Assembly (NCBI GenBank): GCA_022494885.1
Contig: JAGVSM010004509.1
Span: 1-64,000 of the forward strand
Origin: Micrasema longulum
Lineage: Eukaryota; Arthropoda; Insecta; Trichoptera; Brachycentridae
Direction: 5' to 3'
Length of the DNA stretch: 64,000 nucleotides
Below are positions 24,505-35,718 of this stretch, in pieces. Both the position numbers and the translations under genes were made by a program. The notes below the pieces were generated by a model, which saw only the letters and a list, made by a program, of their open reading frames with translations, searched no databases and had not been told where the DNA came from. The first letter of the stretch is position 1; every line of letters begins with the position of its first letter.

Positions 24505-25385
24505 TCTATATTATTATTCTATACGTGTGATGTTACTAAACTCCTCCTAAACGGCTCAACCGATTTACATGCGGTTTTTTTAATAATAATAAGCTTTGCG
24601 CTGGGCATGTTTGTAGATCTTAAAATCTTCAATCTAATCTGTAAAAAAATGTTAGGATCGTAAATGTTTTATTCATCGACCTTTCGGGGTTGCATTCGAC
24701 GAGAATGCGTCGACAAAAATTGGGAAGATGTTATTTTGTGTATCTAAAAAAGTTTGTATTTGAATGTTTACAAACAGCTTTCGTTTTTTGTGGACCTCAA
24801 TCAGATTATTTCCTTAAATTCCTTATAATTTTTACCCATTTATTTCTTTTTACTGGATTTTTGGTAATACTAAAATAACTTTAACTGACATTCAATACAT
24901 TTTTGAAAATCGAAATCCTAAATAAAGTACACCCCTGTTGTTAGAAGAGCAGAGTTCGACATTTGCAAAAACAATTCTGTATTAAAAAAATATTTATTTT
25001 ATGTTTTATAATTCATCTATAAAAAAGTACTTAGGTACCTATTTAAATTCAATATTTGAATATTACTAATTCATTACACGTGCAGAAGAATTATATATGT
25101 GGCTGGAGATATTGTACTTTTTTGTATTTTGCTTTCGGTAACAGCAAATAATATTAATTGTAGTGCTTTCACACTTATAGATTACGCAGGCAGGGTATAG
25201 TCTAAGCTTATAACTGAGTTAATCACACAATGATGAAATATAAAGATTGAAATGTCAAACTCAATGTCAAATATCACTTAGTATATAGTTTATCAAAAAT
25301 TCCAATATCGAAAAAACGTTTGCTGAACCAGATAATAGCAGGCAAGCCAACGTTCGCGCAGGATAACGTCGGTTGGGTCCGCTAG
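24505..25385 (+). mobile_element. Non-autonomous Helitron-like element
   Basis: The left end TCTATATTATTATTCTATAC followed by AAACTCCTCCTAAACGGCTC resembles insect Helitron 5' ends. The right end GGTCCGCTAG followed by T fits the CTRR-T rule, and a GC-rich inverted CCAAC...GTTGG lies just inside. There is no Rep/helicase ORF, so it would be mobilised in trans. Confidence 0.65.
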
Positions 25386-25789
25386 TACCTAATTGAAATA
25401 TCTCTCAATTTTTTTTAATGAAGAAGTTGTAATTTTTGTAATCTTCAAATGGACATTTTCTCACCGGATTTGGAAATTAACATTTGTATTTTAATACAAA
25501 AAATATTTATCCTTGCTATGCGGAGAATAATTGTCCGCCAATACAAATTAAAATAAATATAAAAAAATTCTTTGATTATTGAGTACATGAAAATAACATT
25601 TTTATATGTATAAATTGTATGTATTTATTTGATAGGTAATATATTTTCTTTACTAACTTTGTATACTATGTAGAAATCTGTTATTAGTTCTGAGTTTATA
25701 CACTATATCTGTTTGTTTACTAAAAATATGTATGTAGAACTGTTGATTTCCCAAATAAAATAAAATAGTTTATTAATTATGTGTAGTAT

Positions 25790-26520
25790 TATTATTTTAT
25801 TTTATTTATTTACACATCAACTGTTCAAAGAACCTTTTACAAAAAAAAAATAATTTACAGAAATAATTACAGCAGTGAACAATAAACATGTAGTACATGG
25901 TATGAAATAATAGAATAATTAAAACTAAACAATTTAGTAAATATATGATACAAAAAGTTAAAAAGAAACATAACATTTCTAAATAAAGATAGCAATAACC
26001 ATGAGAAAATCTTACGTACTAAATATAAATATAACACAGTAAAGTTGAGAATAACTAGATAATAATAATCAAAAAAATAATACAACATTTACTTAACTTA
26101 CTTAACACGTACTTAAAAAATACAAGTTTTTTGAGGAATAAAACAAAAATAAAAAATAAAAAAAGTTAAATTACTAAATAATAATGCCTCTATTTAGTGA
26201 AATCATCATCGTCAGTTGGTTGGAAGAAGTTGCCATTTGGCAATAAATCCACCAATGTACAATACAAAATTATGTCTTACATGTTAAATAAAGAAATAAA
26301 AAAATCATGTTTTCCAGGAAACAAAGTTAAATTTAATAATATATTTTAAAATAAATCCATTATTTTTCTAAAAAATAACGAGTGAGAATTCGTTTTAATT
26401 CATGAACAGAATTTGTATTGAAGATATCGAATATTTGTTTCAATTCATTTCCATACCTGTGTATCCTGGGTATAGGAGAGTACATTTCAAAGTTGGTCCG
26501 TGAATTGTTGCAAAAAAATA
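25790..26520 (-). pseudogene. LINE 3' end with RT-ORF tail
   Basis: The minus strand encodes NNSRTNFEMYSPIPRIHRYG then NELKQIFDIFNTNSVHELKR and ILTRYFLE, a jockey-type ORF end. A long AT-rich 3' UTR and T-rich plus start (25790-25815) follow. Confidence 0.6.
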
Positions 26521-26671
26521 ACTCCTTACTTTAATATATACATACATGTAAGTAGAGTTGATTTACAATCTACAAGGATAAGATAACATTTAAAACAAAT
26601 TAATGCTACGAGTAATAGTTATTTACAAATTAAGAAGTCTTAAAAGTTTAACAGTCTAAAAATGACATAAA

Positions 26672-27478
26672 CAGGATCTTGGCATTACTTTAGATAGTAA
26701 ACTCTCCTATCGTGAACACATTGATAATATTGTAAACAAATCTCTCAAACTTCTCGGTTTTATCAATAGAGTGACGGCGGACTTCAAAAATATTAATACC
26801 ATCAAAACTCTTTATTGCTCACTAGTTCGACCCCATCTAGAATACGCTTTTCCTATTTGGTCTCCATTCTACGGGATTCATTTTGATCATATCGAGTCTG
26901 TCCAACACCGTTTTCTAAGAAAAGTGGCATGGTTGCTCGGATTACAAAGGGGTAATGATTCTTATTTTGAAATAGAGCAATCTCTTAATCTGTCTTCATT
27001 TGAGAGACGTAGAACTGAGATGGACCTTATATGCATTTTCAAAATACTTATTGCTTTAAGTGATGTCCCATCTCTGTTGCAATCAATTTCTTTTCATGTT
27101 CCCAACCATGTCACCAGAAGTCAAAATCTGCAATTTATAAAATCTTCTCAGAGCAACTTTGGTTTTTATGCCCCAATGTTCAGAATGTGTAGATTAGTCA
27201 ATTCATCATACGACTTGGAATTTTTTGGGATAGATCTTCCGGCTTTTCGTAGATCTCTTCTCAAATAAACAGTGTGGGATGAAGTTGGATTGGCATGGTT
27301 TAGCTCAAAATTTTTGGTCTTTCGTTTTTTTAAATATATTGTATACTATTATTGTTTTGCCCTTGTTTGTCTTTGCTAAATAGTTTTATGTTCTTTTTGT
27401 TCAGTTTCTTGCATTTATGTTTCTTCATGTAACTGTTGTAATTGGCTTAGGCCGTATATATATAATAAATAAATAAAC
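26672..27478 (+). mobile_element. Non-LTR retrotransposon, 5'-truncated copy (family A), ORF end intact
   Basis: An open frame runs from about 26672 (LGITLDSKLSYREHIDNIV) to TAA at 27268, through TLYCSLVRPHLEYAFPIWSP and the shared GLQRGN block. This is the region after the catalytic YxDD motif of jockey/CR1-type reverse transcriptases. A 3' UTR and an (AATA)n tail follow. High identity with 1113-1683 points to recent activity of this family. Confidence 0.88.
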
Positions 27479-27740
27479 AGTTATAAAGATATTGATTTAA
27501 AAAAATGGTAACAAAAATATTTTGAATCTGTAAAAAAACCATTTGAAATACTTAAACCACTATTAAAATAAATTCATTTTTACTTTGTTAAAGAGCTGAA
27601 ACTAAAATTGCTCTGCATCCCGGTAGATGAAGAATACAGTTTTGTGTGTAAAATAAAACCGAACACTGGACGAATGTTTCCGACTAGATGGCTGCTCTCA
27701 GGTTAAAATCCTGAATGAGGAAATTGAGTAGAGATAAGTC

Positions 27741-27850
27741 CGCCGCGTTGTGTAGTAGTTGACGCATCCGCCTACCATTCTTGAGGTCCTGTGTTCGATT
27801 CCTGGCAGGGTCGATGTGAAATATGTACTGATTTTACAGGGTTTTTGATC
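27741..27850 (+). repeat. tRNA-derived SINE, group 3, head and start of body
   Basis: Head CCGCGTTGTGTAGTAGTTGA with box B-like TGTTCGATTCC, then ATGTGAAATATGTACTGATT. It stops at the LINE tail beginning near 27855. Confidence 0.65.
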
Positions 27851-28621
27851 TACAATATTTCATTTATTTATTTAATGCACAAAATACACAATTTTTTATG
27901 TCTCGACTTGTTAGGGAATTCCGTGTTAAGTTGGGACTCTTCTATATATAAAACAAAAACACTTATTAAAATACTTAACAACATACAAAATAATCAAAGA
28001 ATATACAAAATAATAATAGAAAAATAAAAATAATAAAAATTTATACATGTCGAAAAATGGAATGCAGAAAAGTTATATAATAATACATGGCAATGTGTTA
28101 TTAATAATTTATAGTCATTTTATAATTCAATTCGGCAATTAATTGATGGTAAAAATAAATACAAAATAATACAATAAAGTAATAATATTAACACATCTAC
28201 ATATATGGTAGAATATGTCATTTAAAAAACATAATAATAAAGTTAAAATATATATTTACAAATAATTATGTATCACTATTAACTTTATTCAAAGATGATA
28301 TACATATATACGTATATGGATAATAATGAAGATAGCATCGATATTATATATTTATTCCCAAAGCAATCTTATACAGTGGTCTGTACCCCTCGATAAAATC
28401 CAATTATGGATCTTCATCTTAATTATAGACGTTGTTTTGGAGAACTTAATATGTTCATCCAAGACGTTGAACACTCTCGGAGCTATATATGAAAAGTGTC
28501 TCCGAGCAAACATCGTGCGTGTTCTCGGTATTAAGTAGTTTAGGTTACGCGAAAACCTCGCACGGCATTCTGTTGGGAGTTGGGACCTCCTTGCGTAGTC
28601 GCCTGACAAGAAAATTTTCAA
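27850..28621 (-). pseudogene. LINE 3' end with RT-ORF tail (FARRHFSY type)
   Basis: The minus strand encodes LPTECRARFSRNLNYLIPRT, MFARRHFSYIAPRVFNVLDE and SIIKMKIHNWILS, the last ~80 residues of an RT ORF, followed by a 3' UTR and T-rich start at 27860. Confidence 0.7.
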
Positions 28622-28654
28622 TACTTTCTTAATATAAATTAATTTATTTAGTAT

Positions 28655-28785
28655 TTTACATTATTCCTGAACTGACACCTAAGGAGTAAGACTAATCATC
28701 TTACCTTCATGAGACAAATGACTGAACTATGCTGAATTTGGTTCACCAATGCGGTGCCCTGAGCAAAGGGGAGTTATGAAAAAAA
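28655..28785 (+). repeat. tRNA-derived SINE group 3, headless fragment
   Basis: Contains AGACTAATCATCTTACCTTC and CACCAATGCGGTGCCC, the body end of group 3. Confidence 0.5.
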
Positions 28786-28789
28786 ACCA

Positions 28790-30239
28790 TTTGATAAAAA
28801 CGTAGTAATTGTGTTAAGCGTAATTAATTTGGGGTGGGTATTAAATGTTTTGTAAAACAATAAACAATAACATACTAAGGCATTTATGTGCATACCTAAA
28901 TTCACCCCTAAATATTTATTATTGGTAATGGGGGCTAAAAATTCGGGCACCATTTAGATTCTGAAGCAGGTGTCTTTAAATAAGTGGGTAGGTATCAAAA
29001 ATTGGTCGCGTGGCGAAATAAAACCAGAGGTCGCTCGTGAAATAAATAAAATACAATTAATATTTCGAGCATTTACTTTGTGGTCAAATATTTTACTAAA
29101 TATATAGGTTATTAAATATTTGAATTCAATCTAAGAGTGGCTGCTGAATAAATTTTTAATAAATACAAAACAATTTAACAAATATCAAAATTTCACCTAG
29201 TGAATTTGGACGATGTGTGTGAAGTCGCTTACGATTCTTAACGGCTAGCTCAGTCGTTAGACCATGAGACTCTTCATTTTAGGGTCATGGGTCTGAGATC
29301 CAAATTGGGCCCCAAAGTTATCACAACTACTCTTTTCTAACATACAAATAACAGTTAAAACCGATTTATGTTTTAGAGTGAATCTGAAGAAAGCAATGGT
29401 AGCATAAGAGAGAAGGCTTACTCAATACAAGAGATTAACAAGATGGAGGTGTAATCATGGCACAATAATAATGCAACAGTCAAACGACACACATAGACCC
29501 AATAATACATAACATATAACCCCAACAATACATTAATTATAATATTATCATAATATCCTTGAAACAAAGACAACTTAAACAAATATAAACTTATACCGCT
29601 TTCAGTCTAAAGAATTTCGAGTATTGTGCTATTCAAATTTACAGAGTACTTCCATTGAAACAATTATAAAGGACATTTTATAAGACTCTAAAAAATGTAC
29701 GATGGAGGTAGGTAGAACTAAAATTGATTCTGTCATTTGGCAAAACCAATTTTGAAATATTTACTTTATTACAATACTTACGTAACAATCAGGGGCAAAT
29801 TTACTTAATAACCTATTATTTTGACATCGATAGTAATGTTTTATGTTCCATTGTTATTAGGGAAAATACGTCACAAGCCATCGTTTGCATTTCTTGCGTT
29901 ACTAAATTTACATCATATTTAGTTTAAAACTTCAGTCCAAACAGCGAGCCAGTGCGCCTATCGGCCGAAATTATTACTGCTGGATTGATTACACGAGCTG
30001 GCGAAAAACTTTGAAAAAAGAGTTGTGAGATTTCTAATTATGCTTCACTAACTCAATAGAGAATGCTAAGTTTGCGGTGTTAATTAGTATAATTGAAATC
30101 TTTGTTTGCAAGGTTTCGAGACGGTTTTGAATTGCGCTATTATTTGGGTATTAGGTTTTAATGTATAGTTTATTTTGGCATCAATAAATTATTTTCCGTT
30201 TTTGGTGGAGATTAATATGTTTGCTTCTAATGCCCTCAT
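28790..30239. other. No gene recognised apart from the tRNA-like sequence
   Basis: AT-rich, only short frames, no element ends identified other than the tRNA-Lys-like copy. Confidence 0.5.
29239..29310 (+). pseudogene. tRNA-Lys(CUU)-like pseudogene
   Basis: 72 nt matching eukaryotic tRNA-Lys: GGCTAGCTCAGTCG D-arm, ATGAGACTCTT anticodon arm with CTT, and ATTGGGC at the 3' end. The 5' acceptor strand reads TAAC instead of GCCC and cannot pair with the 3' GGGC. The T-arm has GTCTGAGATCC in place of GTTCGAGCCC. It is a dead copy or an isolated SINE head. Confidence 0.7.
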
Positions 30240-30945
30240 TTACTAGTTAAAAATAAAATAAATAAATTATTGTAAGACGTCACTCCCCATAATGTAAACG
30301 AGAATTGTTATTTCTTTCACGTAATGGGAAACGTTAATTAATCTATTTTATTTTATTGGGTTAACAAGCAGTATGTACACAAATATTGACAATTTCTTTT
30401 TATATTAGTGTAAGACACTCATGCACACACCAAAAAAATGTTTACACTAAATACAATAATTTAAATTATGTTCAATATAATAAATGTACAAGACACGAAA
30501 CGAAAAATTATGTATTTAATAATAAAGTTAAATATCTGCTTTTCTCAAAATTTCTATAATTTTTTACCTAAACTTACAAACATTGTCACAAAAAATATCA
30601 GCCTCGGTATATTGTTATTTTGGTCGCATATTCTAGGTATTGTAGCTTGTTTAAAATAGTTTGTTGACACGTTTTCTGCGTAAAACAGAAGATTTCGTCT
30701 TGTCGGTCTAGATTGGCACACGGAATGAAAGTCTTTCAAGTAGGTAAGGAGAATCAATTTTATTATTTATTAATTTAAATAAAAATAACTGGTCTAACAT
30801 TATTTTTTTATTTTAAAGAGAGTTTAATAGATGGTAATGTAAATTTGAATGTATAAATGTGTATTTAGTTTTTATAAAATTTGTATTTAGTTGTAATATT
30901 ACATGCTTATATTTTTTATCTGAATAAACTAAAAAAAAAAGACAA
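30240..30945 (+). repeat. LINE 3' UTR copy (family C) split by a minus-strand LINE
   Basis: AAGACGTCACTCCCC and GTAATGGGAAACGTTAAT at 30273-30340 and TTTTTATCTGAATAAA at 30915 also occur, uninterrupted, at 42800-42955. The segment of about 30346-30830 is an insertion. Confidence 0.55.
30346..30760 (-). pseudogene. LINE 3' end with RT-ORF tail, nested
   Basis: The minus strand encodes FHSVCQSRPTRRNLLFY and TNYFKQATIPRICDQNNN, related to the ORF tail at 6305-7150. The T-rich start TTTTATTTTATTGGG marks its tail. Confidence 0.65.
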
Positions 30946-30999
30946 AATGTTTATTTTTTTATGTAACGCAAAAATGAATGAATAAATCAAATTAATAAA

Positions 31000-32519
31000 G
31001 ATAAGGAATAAAAAAATACAAAATTAAATTACTAGGAAGATTAAATCCAGAGGCCCTATATTTGAGGAGCTATATTCTACGTCACTGCAACCACGCGTAC
31101 GGACGCATGCACCCTAGTATTAAATTCCTCACAGAATAACTACATAGTGTTTTGTGAATTACACCACATCCTTAAATTTAGTCATAAATATTGTCCTGAT
31201 AGGTCCTTCAGAGGAAGCCTCCGTGTTATTTACAGCTGGTCGCCATCTTGAAAATATCGCTCATAAAAGATTTTTGTTAATACTTGTACCCGCACTGAAG
31301 CATAAATAAAAAATATTTGGTAGCAAAATTACGTCAATTACTTGCAGTTCATAATAATAGTTTCGACGCTTCCGTGATAAATTACTATATGACATTTTAT
31401 ATTATATTCCTTTTTTACTAAGGAGTTTTTGTCAAAAAAAAAATCATTTACGCCAAATTAAGACATTATTTGAAGACGTACGAGTATATATATTTGTGTA
31501 TACTATTTATTTTTACCACATAAGAGTTTAATATATTATAACACTACTAGTTTCACGTATTCTGAAGTAGCCATCATCAGGTATAAATATAAATTACAAA
31601 GTGTTTCATTTTAAATAAATTCAAAATGTTATTCCACAAAGTAAATGGTAAAACAATAAATAAAAATAGGATTGTGTATATTATTTCTATTCTGATTTAT
31701 TATTTACGTAAAACATTCATTTAAGAAACTCAATGTTCTTATCCCTCATTAAAAACATTTTTTATTATTTTATTTTTAAACTTTTCTTTTGTTTCTTTCT
31801 TATTTTATTTACATATTTAAGATGTTGATTTTAATAGGTCCCTACTTTTAATTTCAATTAATTTTGTTTTATAAAATAAATAAAAATTCTGTCTATTTTC
31901 TTAACTCTTGTGTGGCGCTGTGATGTCACACTAGTCGACATAGGACACAAGACTTCTCTCTTTTTAAAAAATGATGAAATCGTATTTTTTTTTCTTCAAA
32001 TTGACATTTCCACGCCCGATTTGGAAGGTTAAATTTGTATAAGTATATTAAATGTCAATAGAAAAAAATAGTTATTCTTGCTACGAGAAGAATTAATGTC
32101 CGCTAATTCAGCAACACATGTATACAGATACGAGTACTTTATACAAGAGAGAGCACGAAGATACAAATCATAACAAGGAAGACAGAGACGTTGGTCTGCG
32201 GCGGGTTTCGTCTAAAACAGATTTAGTCTTCAGTCGACGCACGCGCGTAACATGAGCGAGATATTTGTTATTTTCAATTTATTTTGCCATAACAGGGCTA
32301 AATTATACGTTCATTCACATAAATTATGGAAAAGGAATTATTTAGCAGTATGTTTCCATGTTCTTCATTTTTTTCAAATGTCTGAACTTTAGAATATTCC
32401 GTCTTTTACTAGTGGTAGCACGGAGTTACATTACCGCGCGCAAAGGGATTATTTACCACAGTCTTTTAAGAGTTAATACTATTTTTAATATTAAAGCATC
32501 TAAAACAAATAATATATTA
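31000..32519. other. Unclassified repeats, no gene seen
   Basis: 31910-32110 is a diverged relative of 24290-24330 plus 25390-25560. GGTAGCACGGAGTTACATTA (32415) recalls 10650. No coding support. Confidence 0.5.
31543..31581 (-). ncRNA. Possible second Penelope-type hammerhead core, degraded
   Basis: The minus strand has CCTGATGA (31581-31574) and GAAAC (31554-31550) 19 nt apart, followed by TAGTAGTG. Stem II does not pair well, so the fold is doubtful. Confidence 0.25.
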
Positions 32520-33370
32520 ACTCGATAATCCTGAACTTAAAAAGATTGACAACCTTGTCCCTAACGATTAACATTTACCGATTATTTATTTCATCTAGAA
32601 AAAAAAGTATACCTGCTAAGGAAAGGTTGCATTTTCTATTTTCATTTAACATTTTCATGCACATAGATAGACCTAGATATCTTGGTGTATACATAGACAA
32701 AAACTTGAAATGGAAAGACCATATCAGTGAACTAGTTAAACGAATTAGAAAATGTACTTACATATTTATTAGATAAGGGATATTTCAAAAATCAATCATT
32801 TAAAAATAGCTTATTACTCAATTGTACAATATTTGTTACATTATGGTATTGTAGGATGGGGTGGTGCATATGCCAATATATTTAACACTCTTAAAATAGT
32901 ACAAAGATTAATTATTAAAGTAATTTTAAAGAAACCTTCAACATTCAATGCGGAAAGTCTTAAAATATTTAAGGTTCATACAGTAGACACTCTTTATAAA
33001 ATAAATTCTATTGTACAAATATATAAAAAAGAAAAAATAAAAGAATTTGAAATGAATAAGTCACTCAGATACCAACATAATATTAAAATCCCTAAATTCC
33101 ATACAAGTCACGGTCAAAATAGCTTTGTATTCAAAGGTGTAAAAAAATATAATAATCTTCCTAACGAACTAAAAACTACTAAAAATAATATATCAATAAA
33201 TAAATTTAAAGTTAATCTAAATAATTTTTTTGAACTCGTGTAAAAACAACATTACATTTTAATTAGTATGAATGTATAATTGTGTTATGTTTTTTCTTTA
33301 TAAATCCTATGTTTTTATTTTTCTTTTCATGTACTCGTATTTAAGATTATATAAACTCTTATAAATAAAC
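32520..33370 (+). pseudogene. Jockey-like LINE reverse-transcriptase C-terminal pseudogene
   Basis: The first part reads PRYLGVYIDKNLKWKDHISE then stops at 32776; the second (32790-33243) reads YYSIVQYLLHYGIVGWGGAY, IVQRLIIKVILKKPSTFNAE and SLRYQHNIKIPKFHTSHGQN, ending in TAA. A single stop/frame break separates them. The 3' UTR runs to about 33370. Confidence 0.85.
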
Positions 33371-33779
33371 AACCAAAACAGTATAAGTCACTCTCCAAGC
33401 ACAAGAGATAGTCTCTTTTTTGGAGAGTTACAGTGATAACATTTACTAGATGTGTAAAAGTAGATATGTTTAGAATTTTACAAAAACATGTACTTTTTTG
33501 AAATTTATGAATAAAATTAAATAAAAAAATCCTCACTTCAATTCCCTCCTAACTGCAAAGCACTTTTTTGCAGGGATTTCTGTCTTTATTCGAAATATTT
33601 AAATATCTCTGGATTGGCACCTTCAGCGTAAGACTGATCACCGTATCTTTATGTAACAGATAATCGAGATACATTGCATTTAATATTCAAACGCAGTTCC
33701 CGAATCCGGGTATGATGATGATATATCGTATCTTTTGACACGGATTTTTTGAAAATTATTTTGCCCGCCCTGCCAGACG

Positions 33780-33930
33780 TGAAGTGAAGCGAACTAGACT
33801 ATTCGCCAGAATGGGTACGCGGTGGGAGCGGGTGCGGGCTCCGGGGCGGGCTCCGGGCGGGCCCGGTAACCAGTAAGGGTGGAGGGTTGAAAATGGGGGC
33901 CCGGAGCGAGCAGAGATAAGCCAGCGTTGT
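33780..33930. other. GC-rich island in an AT-rich region
   Basis: The stretch around 33820-33870 consists almost only of G and C with GGGCGGGC-type tandem motifs. No coding family was recognised in either strand. It could be the GC-rich 5' part of a mobile element, a small CpG-type regulatory island or horizontally acquired sequence. Confidence 0.4.
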
Positions 33931-34204
33931 ACGACGCTTCCGCCAAACTTTCTTAATTAAACAGGGATCAGCGATCATCCCGGGTGCCAGTTGTCCCACA
34001 CAGAACCGGATTGAGAAATTCATATAGAAGACAATGATGATTCAATTTGAAAATCAATTTATTTTTTGTTATTTACAATGATAACCATGTATGTTTAATG
34101 GGATCTATTGTGTAGACACTTTCTGTGTCCAGTATCTCAATCACAAATAACTATCGACGTGCTTAAAAACATGCTAATTATTTAAGCGATCACAATGAAT
34201 AATA

Positions 34205-34432
34205 ATAAACATCAATGTTTGAGTATGTCCAAATGCTTGCAGACTGGCTGGATTTCCTCCCTAGGGAGTTATTCATATTTAAATTTATTTCAACAGAGAG
34301 GGAAAACATTTTTGAGAAGGGAATATGACAGTCTAGGCATTTACAGGGCTTATGACCTGTCATTGGCTGGTTTAAGTTGCCACTTTCACCATTCTGCCCA
34401 TGTTCGAACGTCCAAATTTCCTCAACTCTTAC
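34205..34432 (+). repeat. Dispersed repeat S copy
   Basis: Begins GTCCAAATGCTTGCAGACTG and ends after CACCATTCTGCCCATGTT. It is very similar to the tandem units at 19955-20930, in the opposite direction. Confidence 0.75.
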
Positions 34433-34779
34433 GTATAATCCAATAAAAGTGTTTTATTTTGGATACCTACTTTATCAAACTTTAATATGGAATTCTACTA
34501 ATTATCTGCATACACAATAAATGTTTAAGTAAGTTTTTTGTATGATTCCAATTCGCTGTACATATTATTTCAAAAGCGCAAAAAAAAGTAAAAGAGTAAA
34601 TTTTACGTTTTCTTTTAAAATATCGCCTTAATTACCTCTTACTTCCTTTTCGTCCTAATTTTCAAAGAACCCCCTTTATTAAGATCCATCCCATCCACAA
34701 TTCCTCTTTCTTCTCTAACTCATATAGTGTCCTAGTGGCTCGACTGTGGTATCATCTCCCATCCACTATAAGAGATGTT

Positions 34780-35718
34780 GGGCTTTACTTATAAATTGGG
34801 TATAAAGTGCTTGAGAATAGTGGTAGAATAATGATGGTATAGCAAAAAGTATTACTTATAAACCTCGCATAGAGTTAAACTCGGTTTCAATCTGGGATAG
34901 CGACCATTGAAACTTATACCTGCACATTATGTGGTATAACGCTGGATTAAGCACGCGATCTGTCAAAAGTTATATTTTTCGGTAATCAAAATGGAAAGTT
35001 TATCAGATTTTTTTTCAATTTCAAACAATTTTGAAGTCCTGCGGCCTTCTCAATGCGATTCAAGTGGTTTTTTATAATTTGTTTTAATAATATCTGAAAT
35101 GCTATATGCTTGTATGTGTTTTAATTAATTGTGATAAAAAAAGAAACACAAATAAACTAAAGAACTCGTTTTTACGTTCTTCTCAAGTTTTATTTCTTTT
35201 TCTAACGGTTTTCTCCATGTTCTCCATTGCACTGACAGTAGTCGATTTGACTTAAGCTAGGGTTTCCTAGGACAGCGGTGTCCGTATTTTAACGGCCGTA
35301 GTGAACGGTGATGTAGTGGACAGCCGTCGTAACGTCGACTAGAGAGTGGTTTCCTAGGGAAACGGTGTTAAATGGTGTTGATAACACCGTTTTCCTAGGA
35401 AACCACACTCTAGTCACCGTTACGACGGCTGTCCACTGCATCACCGTTCACTACGGCCGTTAAAATACGGGCACCGCTGTCCTAGGAAACCCTAGCTTTA
35501 GAGGTTTGTTTGTTGTTGTTATAAAAATTACTGCGCACGCGCACATATCAGTGTTGACTGTTTAAAAAAATGAAGCATGAAATAACCTGTGAATTGTTAT
35601 TCCGGGTAATAAATATTTTTATAAGTAACCTTTTTTTATATCGGTAATAAATAGTTAAACCGGGTTTAGTTATTTCTTAATGTAAACCTGGTATAAGGAA
35701 ATCCTATAAGTAAGGCCC
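34780..35718. mobile_element. Harbinger-type MITE with GTT target duplication
   Basis: 939 bp with inverted ends GGGCTTTACTTATA / GGGCCTTACTTATA. It is flanked by GTT at 34777-34779 and 35719-35721. Removing it with one GTT restores the CR1 frame. Three-base duplications and GGG-starting ends fit PIF/Harbinger elements, though TWA is the usual target. It has no transposase and contains the hairpin element 35255-35497. Confidence 0.75.
35255..35497. mobile_element. 243-bp near-perfect hairpin (foldback) element
   Basis: Left arm AGCTAGGGTTTCCTAGGACA and its exact inverse at the right end. The two arms pair over about 115 bp with few mismatches and a loop of about 11 nt (35371-35381). TTA lies on both sides (35252-35254, 35498-35500), a possible target duplication. 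Confidence 0.85.

Noticed and set aside
24690..24878. Open frame of 62 codons
   Set aside because: Lies inside the Helitron-like element and has no recognised domain.
29239..29310. Functional tRNA-Lys
   Set aside because: Acceptor stem cannot pair and box B is degraded.
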